Source: Cupriavidus numazuensis (lineage in GTDB: Bacteria; Pseudomonadota; Gammaproteobacteria; Burkholderiales; Burkholderiaceae). From it: a DNA stretch of 64,000 bases. Both the position numbers and the translations under genes were made by a program. The stretch spans positions 1 through 64,000 of the forward strand of contig NZ_CAJPVI010000006.1 in assembly GCF_905397435.1 (NCBI RefSeq), in the 5' to 3' direction. Positions 54,654 through 63,327 of the stretch are shown one piece after another. The stretch's first letter is position 1, and every line of letters begins with the position of its first letter. The notes beneath the pieces are model-generated. The model saw nothing but the letters and a program-made list of their open reading frames with translations. It was not told where the DNA came from and made no database searches.

Positions 54654-55382
54654 TTACTGCCGTGCCGCGGCGAGCCGTACGGCGTTGTCGTCACCGCGGG
54701 TGCTGGCCGGGCGAACGCGCGCGCCGGTCACGAAATAGGCGTGCAGGTCGTGGGCGAAGCGGTTCAGCTTGGAGATGACCGACTTGTTGCCGCGGGTCAG
54801 TGCGTTGTAGCCCAGCACGGCCGGGATCGCAACGGCCAGGCCGAAGGCGGTCATGATCAGCGCTTCACCGACCGGGCCGGCGACCTTGTCGATCGTCGGC
54901 ACGCCCGAGGCACCGATGCCGATCAGTGCATGATAGATGCCCCACACGGTGCCGAACAGGCCCACGAACGGCGCGGTCGATCCGACCGAAGCCAGCACTG
55001 CCAGGCCCGATTGCATGCGTGCCACGGCTTCGTCGATCGAGCTCTTGAGCGAGCGGGTCAGCCAGTCTGAGATGTCCATCACATCGTGCAGCTGCGGCTG
55101 GCTGGCGCGGTGGTGCTGCGCCGCTTCCTTGCCGGCGATGGCCAGCGTGCGGAACGGGTTCGCGTCATTGGAACCGAGCGTTTCCAGCGCATGGTCGAAA
55201 TCGTCGGAGTGCCAGAAGCGCTTTTCCGCGCCGTGCGCCATCTTCTTCAGGCGAATCAGATCCCACGCCTTGGTGAGGATCACGATCCACGACAAGAGCG
55301 ACATGATCAGCAGAATGATGGCCGTCGCACGCATGACGAAATCGCCTTGCGACCAGAGGTGGGAAAGTCCGAGGTCCTGCAT
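54654..55382 (-). CDS. exbB: biopolymer transporter ExbB (MotA/TolQ/ExbB family)
   Basis: A 242-residue inner-membrane proton-channel subunit. Three hydrophobic segments: an N-terminal one (VMRATAIILLIMSLLSWIVILTKAW), a middle (LAVLASVGSTAPFVGLFGTVWGIYHALI) and a C-terminal (GPVGEALIMTAFGLAVAIPAVLGYN). The middle and last carry the conserved GTVWGI and ALxxTxxGLxxAIPA motifs that line the proton path. It lies between tonB and exbD. Confidence 0.94.
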   Translation of the reverse strand: MQDLGLSHLWSQGDFVMRATAIILLIMSLLSWIVILTKAWDLIRLKKMAHGAEKRFWHSDDFDHALETLGSNDANPFRTLAIAGKEAAQHHRASQPQLHDVMDISDWLTRSLKSSIDEAVARMQSGLAVLASVGSTAPFVGLFGTVWGIYHALIGIGASGVPTIDKVAGPVGEALIMTAFGLAVAIPAVLGYNALTRGNKSVISKLNRFAHDLHAYFVTGARVRPASTRGDDNAVRLAAARQ

Positions 55383-55415
55383 GTTGGTTCCTGGTAAGTG
55401 CGTTGTAGGTTGAGA

Positions 55416-56066
55416 TCAGTTGAGTTCGAATCCGATCGGCTGCTGCGCGGTCACGGCGATGGCGCGGCCATTGTCCATGTAAGGCTTGCAGCGCATGCGC
55501 TGGACGGCGTCCACGGCAGCCTGGTCCAGGCGCGATGACCCGCTCGAAGATACCACCGAGGTCTTCACGACCTTGCCGGATTCGTCGGTCGTCAGGCGGA
55601 CCACGGCCTTGCCGGTCTCGCCCATGCGGCGGGACTGGGCCGGATAGCTCGGTTGCGGCGGCGAGCACTGGATTTCGCCGATGCCGACGGCGCGGGGCGC
55701 GGCGGCGACGGGTGCGGGCTCAGGCGCTGGCGCGGGGGCAGGAGGAGCAGGGGGTGACGGCGGGGCCTCGATCGCGGTGGGCGACGGCGGCAGCGCGGCA
55801 ACCGGTTGCGGAACTGGCTTGGGCTGCGGCGGCGTCGGCCGCGGCGTGGTGACCTTGACTTGCTTGGGCGGCGTTTCCGTCTTGGGCTTCGGCGGTTCCG
55901 GCGCGGGCGGCTTGGGCTGCTCGAGCGGAATGATGCGGGCGATGATTTCCGGGGCGATCACCGCCTCGGTCATCTTGCGGCCCAGGCCGCTCTGGATCAG
56001 GTAAAGCAGGCCGGCGTGGAACAGCAGGACGGCGAGCGTAATCTTGAAGAAGCGTTGATCGAACAT
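55416..56066 (-). CDS. tonB: energy transducer TonB
   Basis: A 216-residue TonB protein. An N-terminal anchor (FFKITLAVLLFHAGLLYLIQ) is followed by the Pro/Lys/Glu-rich periplasmic spacer (PKPPAPEPPKPKTETPPKQ, then PTPPQPKP and a long Pro/Ala block) and the C-terminal domain with PSYPAQSRRMGETGKAVVRLTTDESGKVVKTSVVSSSGSSRLDQAAVDAVQRMRCKPY. It couples the ExbB-ExbD motor to outer-membrane receptors for iron complexes, heme or B12. The start at 56066 (MFDQRFFK) is used; no good Shine-Dalgarno precedes it, which fits translational coupling to the leader ORF 35 bp upstream. Confidence 0.93.
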   Translation of the reverse strand: MFDQRFFKITLAVLLFHAGLLYLIQSGLGRKMTEAVIAPEIIARIIPLEQPKPPAPEPPKPKTETPPKQVKVTTPRPTPPQPKPVPQPVAALPPSPTAIEAPPSPPAPPAPAPAPEPAPVAAAPRAVGIGEIQCSPPQPSYPAQSRRMGETGKAVVRLTTDESGKVVKTSVVSSSGSSRLDQAAVDAVQRMRCKPYMDNGRAIAVTAQQPIGFELN

Positions 56067-56101
56067 GGGATGAACAACAGGGTCTGCCGGCCGGCAAAGA
56101 G

Positions 56102-56167
56102 TCACTTGCGATAGAACAGAATCAGCGAGATACCACATCCGACCAGCAAGCTAACAAGCAATTCCAT
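56102..56167 (-). CDS. 21-residue membrane peptide in the tonB leader
   Basis: A 22-codon ORF (M-E-L-L-V-S-L-L-V-G-C-G-I-S-L-I-L-F-Y-R-K) with an AGGAG ribosome binding site 8 nt before the ATG. One hydrophobic helix of about 17 residues with a charged, Lys/Arg-ended tail would fit a single-pass inner-membrane peptide. It ends 35 bp before tonB, which lacks its own strong site. It could be a functional small protein or a leader peptide in Fur-regulated tonB control. It is too short for standard gene finders; protein-level evidence is lacking. Confidence 0.45.
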   Translation of the reverse strand: MELLVSLLVGCGISLILFYRK

Positions 56168-56478
56168 GATAAACGCTCCTGCAACAGGGTTTGCCGGGGA
56201 GCGCCACTCTGGGGCGGCGTATCAGCTGGTCAGTATAAACGATAATGATTCTTATTTGTTGTGATTTGTGCGTCGCAGCTGGAAATTTGTCCAAAGCGCA
56301 GTTATACCCCCAAATCCAGACAGTATTTTCGTGTTGGTGGCCGGTACCACAATGACCGGCAACTGGCAGGGCGGCCGAATGCGCCGCAAGCAGCAAAGCG
56401 CGTAGCATAGGAAAAAGACTGCAAGCGTGGCGGTGGGGCCGGTTGCGGCGCCGCCCGCGGGCACACGGGGACGATGCG
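56168..56478. other. divergent tonB-AAA ATPase intergenic region
   Basis: 311 bp with no further gene seen. Its tonB-proximal half holds the promoter and Fur-like site at 56232-56258. No clear promoter was fixed for the plus-strand AAA ATPase; the region before it (about 56390-56470) is GC-rich. Confidence 0.5.
56232..56258 (-). promoter_or_regulatory. tonB operon promoter with Fur-box-like site
   Basis: A TATACT -10 (56237-56232, minus strand) is preceded by a Fur-like sequence GATAATGATTCTTATTTG (56241-56258 on the plus strand), matching 13 of 19 positions of the GATAATGATAATCATTATC consensus. The -35 is not clear. It lies about 70 bp upstream of the 21-residue ORF. Confidence 0.55.
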
Positions 56479-58779
56479 ATGGACTTCACACGTTTTGCTG
56501 AAGAGGACCGCTCGCGGATACTGCGCTCCGGTCCGGGCATCTCGGCCAGTTCGGCGCTGGACTGGATGTGTGCCCAGTTTGCCCTGCGCGTCGTGTGCGC
56601 GTTGGGCCCCCGGTTCAATCTACGCAGCAATATCAATGACGTCCTGACGGTCAGCGCTCCGGAGATGGTTTGGCCGTACGGTGTCGTGCTGCGCGTGCAG
56701 CGTTTCTTGTCGGCCCGCTGCGCCGACATGCCGGCGTGGAAAGGGGCGGGGCGCCTGACGCCCGAGGAATTCCTGGAACGCCACGGCCAGTGGAACAGCG
56801 CCTTCGACGAAAGCGCGCTGTTCTACTACCTCGACGAGTACGTCAAGCACCACGCCAAGGACATGTTCGCGGTGTTCGATGCGTCGGCCGCGGCCATCGC
56901 GAGCCGGCTGGATGGTGAACGTGTGCTGCTGGTGCGCAACATCGACATGCTCTGCCATGTGCTCGACTTGCCCGAGCACGAGCGCAAGCTGCTGCTGTAT
57001 GCCGCGCTCGCCAAGTACAAGCGCGACCTGCGCGCGGTGATGGTCGACTGCAAGGTCGCGCACAGTCAGGAGGCGTTCCAGATCCTGTCCGGCCTGACCG
57101 GCGCCAGCCCCGCGGACGTCGCCGCTTCGCTGCGCCCCGGTTCCCGCCTGGAAACGCTGAACCTGATCGAGCAGCCCTTGCCCGAGAACAGCGTGACCGA
57201 TCTCGGCGACCTGATGCGCCTGTCCGACCGCCTGCTGCACGTCCTGCTCGGTAACTACGCAAACGAAGCCGAGATGATGGCGGTCTTCACGCGGCCGGCC
57301 GCGCCGCCCACGCTGACCGTGACCGACTATCCGCATGTGGAAACCGATGCGCGCTATCTTTCCGCATTGCTTTCCAATGCCACGCGCCAGCATGCGGCTG
57401 GCGTGAACGTGCTGATCTATGGCCCGCCGGGCACCGGCAAGACGGAGTTCGCGCGGCTGCTGGCCGGCGAGTCCGGCTGCGAGCTGTATGAGGTCGATTG
57501 CCTGGACCGCGACGGCAACAGCCTTTCGGGCAAGGACCGCTACCGGTCGCTGCAGGTGTCGCAAGCGTTCCTGCGCGGGCGGCCACGTACCGCGCTGCTG
57601 TTCGACGAAGTCGAAGACGTTTTCCCCGGAAGCTCGCGCGAGTTGATGAGCCTGTTTGCCCAGGAAGACCCGCGTGCGTCGGTCAACGGCAAGGCCTGGG
57701 TCAACCAGACGCTGGAGCAGAACCCGGTGCCCGTGATCTGGATCTCGAATTCGATTCGCCAGATCGATCCCGCCTACCTGCGGCGCTTCCAGTTCCACCT
57801 CGAACTGAAGATTCCGCCACCGCTGGTGCGCGAAAACATCATCCGCAAGCATCTGGGCGGGCTCGATGTCAGCGATGCCTTCATCACCGCGCTGGCGGGG
57901 CGCAAGACGCTTACGCCGGCGCAGGTGCAATCCGCCGCGCGCTTCGTGCAGCTTGCGCGGCCTGATGTGGACGAGCCTGTCGAAGCGCTGATCCTGCGCC
58001 AGCTCGAACACGCCGACCGCGCCATGGGACTGCGTCCGGAGGCCGAGGCGAGACCCGTGGTGACGCATTACCGCCTGGACAATCTGCACCTGGAAACCCG
58101 CTACGAAGTCGCCAAGATCATCGAGGCGCTGCGCGTGCGCGAGCGTGGCACGCTGTGCTTCTACGGCCCGCCGGGCACGGGCAAGACCGCGCTTGCCGAG
58201 CACATGGCCGCGGCGCTCGACATGCCGCTGATGATCCGGCGCGCCTCCGACCTGATGAGCAAGTACGTCGGCGAAACCGAACAGCAGATCGCCGCCATGT
58301 TCGCGCGCGCCGAGGAAGACGGTGCCGTGTTGCTGCTCGACGAGGCCGACAGTTTCATGCAGAGCCGCCAGCAGGCCGTGCGCAACTATGAGGTGTCCGA
58401 GGTCAACGAGATGCTGCAGGGCATGGAGCGCTTCAACGGCATTTTCGTCTGCACGACCAACCTGTTTGACCGCATCGACGAGGCGGCCTTGCGCAGGTTC
58501 TCGTTCAAGATCCGCTTCCTGCCGCTGAAGGCCGCGCAGCGTGTCACGATGTTCGTCGACGAAGCGCTCGAAGGCGATGAAACCCGGCTGACGGATTCCA
58601 TGCGGCACGAACTCGATGCCATGGATTGCCTGACTCCGGGCGACTTCGCCACGGTCAAGCGCCAGTGCGTGCTGCTCGGGGATTCACTGACGCCTGAGGA
58701 GTTTCTCGTGCAGTTGCGCCACGAGCATGCGGTCAAGCCCGACGTGCGCGCGCACCGGCCGGTGGGGTTCCTGCGATAG
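56479..58779 (+). CDS. tandem AAA domain ATPase of unknown function
   Basis: A 766-residue protein with an N-terminal domain of about 280 residues that I do not recognise, then two AAA ATPase modules. Walker A1 is GPPGTGKT at 315-322 and Walker B1 LLFDEVED (D376, E377); Walker A2 is GPPGTGKT at 563-570 and Walker B2 VLLLDEADSF (D621, E622). Arginine-finger-like YLRRFQF and ALRRFSFK segments follow each. The second module, with SKYVGETEQQIAAMFARAEE before Walker B, resembles Cdc48/FtsH-type remodellers. No peptidase domain is present. The start at 56479 has a GGGGAC site. No neighbouring substrate gene suggests a pathway; it is convergent with murI at 3 bp. Confidence 0.85.
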   Translation: MDFTRFAEEDRSRILRSGPGISASSALDWMCAQFALRVVCALGPRFNLRSNINDVLTVSAPEMVWPYGVVLRVQRFLSARCADMPAWKGAGRLTPEEFLERHGQWNSAFDESALFYYLDEYVKHHAKDMFAVFDASAAAIASRLDGERVLLVRNIDMLCHVLDLPEHERKLLLYAALAKYKRDLRAVMVDCKVAHSQEAFQILSGLTGASPADVAASLRPGSRLETLNLIEQPLPENSVTDLGDLMRLSDRLLHVLLGNYANEAEMMAVFTRPAAPPTLTVTDYPHVETDARYLSALLSNATRQHAAGVNVLIYGPPGTGKTEFARLLAGESGCELYEVDCLDRDGNSLSGKDRYRSLQVSQAFLRGRPRTALLFDEVEDVFPGSSRELMSLFAQEDPRASVNGKAWVNQTLEQNPVPVIWISNSIRQIDPAYLRRFQFHLELKIPPPLVRENIIRKHLGGLDVSDAFITALAGRKTLTPAQVQSAARFVQLARPDVDEPVEALILRQLEHADRAMGLRPEAEARPVVTHYRLDNLHLETRYEVAKIIEALRVRERGTLCFYGPPGTGKTALAEHMAAALDMPLMIRRASDLMSKYVGETEQQIAAMFARAEEDGAVLLLDEADSFMQSRQQAVRNYEVSEVNEMLQGMERFNGIFVCTTNLFDRIDEAALRRFSFKIRFLPLKAAQRVTMFVDEALEGDETRLTDSMRHELDAMDCLTPGDFATVKRQCVLLGDSLTPEEFLVQLRHEHAVKPDVRAHRPVGFLR

Positions 58780-58782
58780 GCG

Positions 58783-59592
58783 TCAGAAAGCCGGCGCCGG
58801 TTCGATGGCTACCGTTTCCGCCTGCGTTTTGATATGCAGCAGTGCGGCGGCCATCTGCCTGAGGTGGGCGGCATCCTTGGTCGAGACGAAGCGGTCTTGC
58901 GGCACGGCACCGGGCACAGCGGCCAGGTCGTGTTCGACAAGCTTGCGCGCCAGCTGCCGTGCAATCGCGCTGCCCGTATCCACCAGCGTCAGTTGATCGC
59001 CGACCATGTCGCGGATGGTGTCGGACAGGAAAGGGTAGTGAGTGCAGCCGAGTACCAGCGTGTCGGCGCCGGCCTCGAGCATCGGCGTGAGGTAATTGTC
59101 GAGCCGCCCGCGGATGTCGGGGCCATCGATGTCGCCTTGCTCGATCAGCGGCACCAGGCCCAGCCCGGCCTCGCAGATGAAGCGGCTTTCGCCATCGAGT
59201 GATGCCAGCAGCCGCGCAAACTTCCCGCTCTTGAGTGTGTTGGCTGTGGCCAGCACGCCCACGACTTTGCTTCGGCTGGCCGCCGCAGCCGGCTTGAGCC
59301 CAGGCTCCACGCCGATGATCGGCACCGGCAGGGTTTGGCGCAGCAGCTCCACGGCATGGCCGGTGGCAGTGTTGCACGCGATCACCAGAGCCTTGCAGCC
59401 TTGCGCTAGCAGCCATTCGCATGCCTGCAGCGTGCGCGCCTGCACGAAGGCTTCGGGCTTCTCGCCGTAGGGTGCGTACTTCGAGTCGGCCAGGTAGAGC
59501 AGCGATTCATGCGGCAGCAGCGCGCGGATCTCGCGCAGCACGGACAGGCCGCCGAGGCCGGAATCGAAGACGCCGATGGGTGCGGGGTTCAC
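58783..59592 (-). CDS. murI: glutamate racemase MurI
   Basis: A 269-residue racemase making D-glutamate for peptidoglycan. The start NPAPIGVFDSGLGGLSVLREI, the first catalytic Cys in LVIACNTATGHAV and the second in TLVLGCTHYPFLSDTI are all present. Full length for the family. It is convergent with the AAA ATPase gene, and its 5' end lies about 25 bp from a REP-like repeat that separates it from fumarase. Confidence 0.95.
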   Translation of the reverse strand: MNPAPIGVFDSGLGGLSVLREIRALLPHESLLYLADSKYAPYGEKPEAFVQARTLQACEWLLAQGCKALVIACNTATGHAVELLRQTLPVPIIGVEPGLKPAAAASRSKVVGVLATANTLKSGKFARLLASLDGESRFICEAGLGLVPLIEQGDIDGPDIRGRLDNYLTPMLEAGADTLVLGCTHYPFLSDTIRDMVGDQLTLVDTGSAIARQLARKLVEHDLAAVPGAVPQDRFVSTKDAAHLRQMAAALLHIKTQAETVAIEPAPAF

Positions 59593-59616
59593 GTGGCGGG
59601 ATGAAGGGATTGTTTT

Positions 59617-59741
59617 CTCCCCTCTCCCATTTATGGGAGAGGGGCGGGGGAGAGGGCAGGCGTCTCCATGACGTTGGCGTCATCAGTGCTGCCAACGCTT
59701 GCCCTCTCCCCCAACCCCTCTCCCGCAGGCGGGAGAGGGGA
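59617..59741. repeat. REP-like inverted repeat pair (CTCTCCC family)
   Basis: The left half carries CCCCTCTCCCAT / ATGGGAGAGGGG (about 59619-59644), the right half CCCCTCTCCCGC / GCGGGAGAGGGG (59715-59740), and between them GGGGGAGAGGGC and GCCCTCTCCCCC (59646-59656, 59700-59711) pair with each other. The two halves face each other, like a bacterial interspersed mosaic element. No coding. It fills the gap between the starts of murI and the end of fumarase. Confidence 0.7.
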
Positions 59742-59757
59742 GCCGTGCCGGTACGAC

Positions 59758-61281
59758 TTACAGCGCCGCGACCGGAATCTTGCCGATCTTGGCCTGCCAT
59801 TCCGCCGGGCCGGTCTTGTGGACCGAGGTGCCTTGGCTGTCCACGGCGACGGTCACGGGCATGTCCTTGACGTCGAACTCGTAGATGGCTTCCATGCCGA
59901 GGTCTTCAAAGCCGACCACCTTGGCTTCCTTGATGGCCTTGGCCACCAGGTAAGCGGCACCGCCCACGGCCATCAGGTAGGCCGACTTGTGCTTCTTGAT
60001 GGCTTCGATGGCTACCGGGCCGCGCTCGGCCTTGCCGATCATCGAGATCAGGCCGGTTTCGGCCAGCATCATCTCGGTGAACTTGTCCATGCGCGTGGCG
60101 GTAGTCGGGCCTGCGGGACCAACGGCCTCGTCACGCACCGGATCGACCGGGCCGACGTAGTAGATCACGCGGTTCTTGAAGTCCACCGGCAGCTTCTCGC
60201 CCTTGGCCAGCATGTCGGCAATGCGCTTGTGTGCGGCGTCGCGGCCGGTCAGCATCTTGCCGTTGAGCAGCAGGGTCTGGCCCGGCTTCCACGAGGCGAC
60301 TTCTTCCGGCGTCAGCGTGTTCAGGTCGACGCGCTTGGACGTTTCGGTGTTCGGTGCCCACTCGACCTTCGGCCATTGCGACAGGTCCGGCGCTTCCAGC
60401 TTGGCCGGGCCGCTGCCATCCAGCGTGAAGTGCACGTGACGCGTGGCGGCGCAGTTCGGGATCATCGCGACCGGCTTGGATGCGGCGTGCGTCGGGCAGG
60501 CCATGATCTTGACGTCCAGCACGGTGGCCAGGCCGCCCAGGCCCTGCGCGCCGATGCCCAGCGCGTTGACCTTCTCGTACAGCTCGACGCGCAGTTCCTC
60601 GACCCAGTCCTTCGGGCCGCGGGCGATGATGTCCTGGATGTCGATCGACTCCATCAGCGATTCCTTGGCCATGACCATGGCCTTCTCGGCGGTACCGCCG
60701 ATGCCGATGCCCAGCATGCCCGGCGGGCACCAGCCGGCGCCCATGGTCGGCACGGTCTTCAGCACCCAGTCGACGATCGAATCGGACGGGTTCAGCATCA
60801 CGAACTTGGACTTGTTCTCCGAGCCGCCGCCCTTGGCCGCGACCTGGATGTCCACCGTGTTGCCCGGCACCACTTCGTAGTGGATCACGGCCGGGGTGTT
60901 GTCCTTGGTGTTCTTGCGGCCACCTTCGGGCGGGCTGACGATCGACGCGCGCAGCACGTTGTCCGGGTGCGTATAACCGCGGCGCACGCCTTCGTTGATC
61001 ATGTCGGTCAGGCCCATGGTGGCGCCATCCCAGCGCACGTCCATGCCCACCTTGACGAAGACCGTGACGATACCGGTGTCCTGGCAGATCGGGCGCTTGC
61101 CTTCGGCGCACATGCGGCTGTTGGTCAGGATCTGCGCGATCGCATCCTTGGCGGCGGGACTCTGCTCCAGCTCATAGGCGCGGCCCAGGCTGGTGATGTA
61201 GTCCATCGGGTGGTAGTAGCTGATGTACTGCAGGGAGTCTGCGACGCTCTGGATGAGGTCTTCTTGCTTGATGACGGTCAT
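59758..61281 (-). CDS. fumarate hydratase class I
   Basis: A 507-residue iron-sulfur fumarase of the TCA cycle interconverting fumarate and malate. Cluster Cys ligands are in KRPICQDTGI, GAGWCPPGMLG and MIPNCAATRH. The N-terminal alpha region and C-terminal beta region (RMDKFTEMMLAETGLISMIGKAERG, KSAYLMAVGGAAYLVAKAIK) are fused in one chain, as in FumA/FumB. The start at 61281 (MTVIKQEDLIQSV) gives the family N-terminus. It is oriented away from the REP-like element. Confidence 0.94.
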   Translation of the reverse strand: MTVIKQEDLIQSVADSLQYISYYHPMDYITSLGRAYELEQSPAAKDAIAQILTNSRMCAEGKRPICQDTGIVTVFVKVGMDVRWDGATMGLTDMINEGVRRGYTHPDNVLRASIVSPPEGGRKNTKDNTPAVIHYEVVPGNTVDIQVAAKGGGSENKSKFVMLNPSDSIVDWVLKTVPTMGAGWCPPGMLGIGIGGTAEKAMVMAKESLMESIDIQDIIARGPKDWVEELRVELYEKVNALGIGAQGLGGLATVLDVKIMACPTHAASKPVAMIPNCAATRHVHFTLDGSGPAKLEAPDLSQWPKVEWAPNTETSKRVDLNTLTPEEVASWKPGQTLLLNGKMLTGRDAAHKRIADMLAKGEKLPVDFKNRVIYYVGPVDPVRDEAVGPAGPTTATRMDKFTEMMLAETGLISMIGKAERGPVAIEAIKKHKSAYLMAVGGAAYLVAKAIKEAKVVGFEDLGMEAIYEFDVKDMPVTVAVDSQGTSVHKTGPAEWQAKIGKIPVAAL

Positions 61282-61415
61282 TTTGTGGGGGGTGGCAGCG
61301 GTGAAACACAGCCCGAAATCATACACCGAGCCGGGGCGCTCTGCCCGGCTGCATACAAGCGTCTACAGGGCAGCAGGCGTCGCGGGCGCCACTAAGCGCC
61401 CATGGCGGCGCCCAA

Positions 61416-61447
61416 AAGAAAAAACCGCGGCAGGTGCGCCGCGGTTC
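61416..61447 (-). terminator. Rho-independent terminator of the UPF0114 gene
   Basis: AACCGCGGC pairs with GCCGCGGTT around AGGTGC, and on the minus strand a T-rich tract (TTTTTTCTTTTG) follows. It lies 27 bp past the UPF0114 stop and upstream of the fumarase start. Confidence 0.75.
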
Positions 61448-61474
61448 ATGCACTGCACAGCGCCGGACGCTGTC

Positions 61475-62008
61475 TTAATGTGCCTCTTGCTTCGCATGGT
61501 GAGCGGGGCCATGCGTCACCATCCTGTCGACCCAGGCCATTGCCACCGCTGACAGCAGGAACGCCAGGTGGATCGCCACCTGCCACATGATCGTATGGGT
61601 CGTGCGCTGCTCGGCGTCGATAAACGTCTTGAGCAGGTGGATCGACGAAATGCCGATCAGCGCCATCGACAGCTTGACCTTCAGCACTCCGGCGTTGACG
61701 TGGTCGAGCCATTCCGGCTCGTCGGGGTGGTTGTCGATCCCGAGGCGGGAAACGAAGGTTTCGTAGCCGCCCACGATCACCATGATCAGCAGGTTCGAGA
61801 TCATCACCACGTCGATCAGGCCCAGCACGACCAGCATGATCTTGTTCTCGTCGTACTCGGTCACATGCGACAGCAGGTGCCATACCTCCACCATGAAGTG
61901 ATAGACGTAGACGCCCTGCGCGACGATCAGGCCGAGATACAGCGGCAGCTGGAGCCAGCGGGAGGCAAAGATAAGGCGGGGGATGGGACGCATCGGGGTT
62001 TGGGCCAT
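61475..62008 (-). CDS. UPF0114 (YqhA-like) membrane protein
   Basis: A 177-residue inner-membrane protein of the YqhA/UPF0114 family (TIGR00645). Four hydrophobic segments: [73 protein letters not shown] and [22 protein letters not shown]. The start at 62008 (MAQTPMRPI) or 36 bp upstream is possible; the YqhA-aligned segment begins near RLIFASRW. The role is not established. It is convergent with nothing; the EamA gene lies upstream on the same strand. Confidence 0.9.
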   Translation of the reverse strand: MAQTPMRPIPRLIFASRWLQLPLYLGLIVAQGVYVYHFMVEVWHLLSHVTEYDENKIMLVVLGLIDVVMISNLLIMVIVGGYETFVSRLGIDNHPDEPEWLDHVNAGVLKVKLSMALIGISSIHLLKTFIDAEQRTTHTIMWQVAIHLAFLLSAVAMAWVDRMVTHGPAHHAKQEAH

Positions 62009-62112
62009 AAGCAAGCAGGTGGGAAGGTCTTTGTCGCCAGACATTCGAAACGGGTCTGGATTGTACCTTGCCTTGTTTGCGTCCCGCGACGCCTGTCACT
62101 TCCTGAAACGCT

Positions 62113-63021
62113 TCAGGTGATGTCACGCAATGCCCGGCGCGCAATCGGCCCCGGCCAGCTCGCCAGCACGATGCCGCCCAGCACGCACGCCAGTGCCACC
62201 GCATGAGGCCAGCCCGGTGTCTCGCCAAGGAAGACGATGCCGTAGGCGGCCGCCGCCACCGGCAGCACCGAGGTGAATACGCCCGCGAGTTGTGCAGGCA
62301 CATGCCGGATGCCCTTCATCCAGAGCCAGAACGAGAACACGCTGGCGGACAGCGCGTACCACAACAGCATGAGCCAGGTTTGCGTGGGCACCGTGGAAGG
62401 ATCGAAACCAAGCAGCGGGATCAGGCCCAGCGGCAGCATCAGCAGGCCGCCGATCAGGTGCGTGTAGGCGCAGATCTCGATGGCCGCGAGCGTTTGCGTG
62501 AGGCGGCGCGACAGGATTACGTAGATCGATTCGCAGACCACGGCCCCAAGGATCATCAGGTTGCCGAGCAGCGCCTGGCCGCCGCCACCGCTGCCGTGCG
62601 ATCCGCCGCGCGCGATATTCAGCACCGCGACGCCGGCCACGGCCAGCAGCACCGAACCAATCGTGCGGCGCGACAGCCGTTCACGCAGCCACAGCCACGA
62701 CAGGATGGCGACCGTGGCGGGAATGGTGCTGGTGATGACGCCCGCGGCCATTGCGCTGGTCAGCCGCACGCCATTGAGCATCAGCAATGTGAACAGGAAG
62801 GTGCCGAAGAACGCCTGCAGGAACAGGTTGCGCCATTCCGCGCGCGACACCTTGCGCATGCGCGACGGCCGGTACCACGGCGACAGGCAGATGATGGCGA
62901 TGACAAAGCGCAGCAGTGCGAACAGCAGCACGGGCACATGCACGATGATCGATTTGCCCAGGCCGACATTGCTGCCAACGAGCGCCATCGAGGCGATCAG
63001 GAAGAAGGGGTAGATGGACAC
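62113..63021 (-). CDS. EamA/DMT family transporter
   Basis: A 302-residue drug/metabolite transporter with ten predicted transmembrane helices in two EamA repeats, such as MALVGSNVGLGKSII, LFLQAFFGTFLFTLLMLNGVRLTSAMAAGVITSTIPATVAILSWLWLRERLS and SVLPVAAAAYGIVFLGETPGWPHAVALACVLGGIVLA. The substrate is unknown. The start is taken as GTG at 63021, with GAGG 8 nt upstream, instead of in-frame codons up to 63141 whose extra residues are Arg/Pro-rich and do not suit this family. A conserved Pro- or signature motif beyond EamA could not be fixed. Confidence 0.8.
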   Translation of the reverse strand: MSIYPFFLIASMALVGSNVGLGKSIIVHVPVLLFALLRFVIAIICLSPWYRPSRMRKVSRAEWRNLFLQAFFGTFLFTLLMLNGVRLTSAMAAGVITSTIPATVAILSWLWLRERLSRRTIGSVLLAVAGVAVLNIARGGSHGSGGGGQALLGNLMILGAVVCESIYVILSRRLTQTLAAIEICAYTHLIGGLLMLPLGLIPLLGFDPSTVPTQTWLMLLWYALSASVFSFWLWMKGIRHVPAQLAGVFTSVLPVAAAAYGIVFLGETPGWPHAVALACVLGGIVLASWPGPIARRALRDIT

Positions 63022-63327
63022 GGATACTGCCTCGGGAGTATGCACGCAGCCGGTTTTGCGGGCCGGGTGCGGGCGCTTCGTAAACGCCGGCATTGGAAGC
63101 GCCGTGGGCGCATGGGCAGCCGAATATCGGGCCCGCGGCATTATAGCTGTGCTAGCCTAATGAAGAAGGCTGCACATTCCTTGCGCCGCGCCCCATTCAT
63201 GCGGGTTTGTTGCTTTGCAGCAAGAACCCGGCATGCTTTTGCCGCGCAAGGGAGCGTCAGGTTTAAGTAAGCCGCCGGGCGTACTTTGCAGCCAAGCCGT
63301 TCAGTCAAATACCAGGAGACCCGCCTA
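63022..63327. other. divergent intergenic region between EamA gene and acs
   Basis: 306 bp in which I see no gene. It should contain the promoters of both genes; a short TTGCT-TTGC-AGCAA hairpin lies near 63210-63225. No -35/-10 pair was convincing. Confidence 0.4.

Noticed and set aside
56620..58608. A 662-codon minus-strand frame opposite the tandem AAA ATPase
   Set aside because: Antisense shadow: the opposite strand has two intact Walker motif sets, and this frame is His/Arg/Gln-rich without recognisable domains.
59668..61395. A 575-codon plus-strand frame opposite fumarase
   Set aside because: The fumarase gene is intact on the minus strand and this frame reads through a REP-like repeat.
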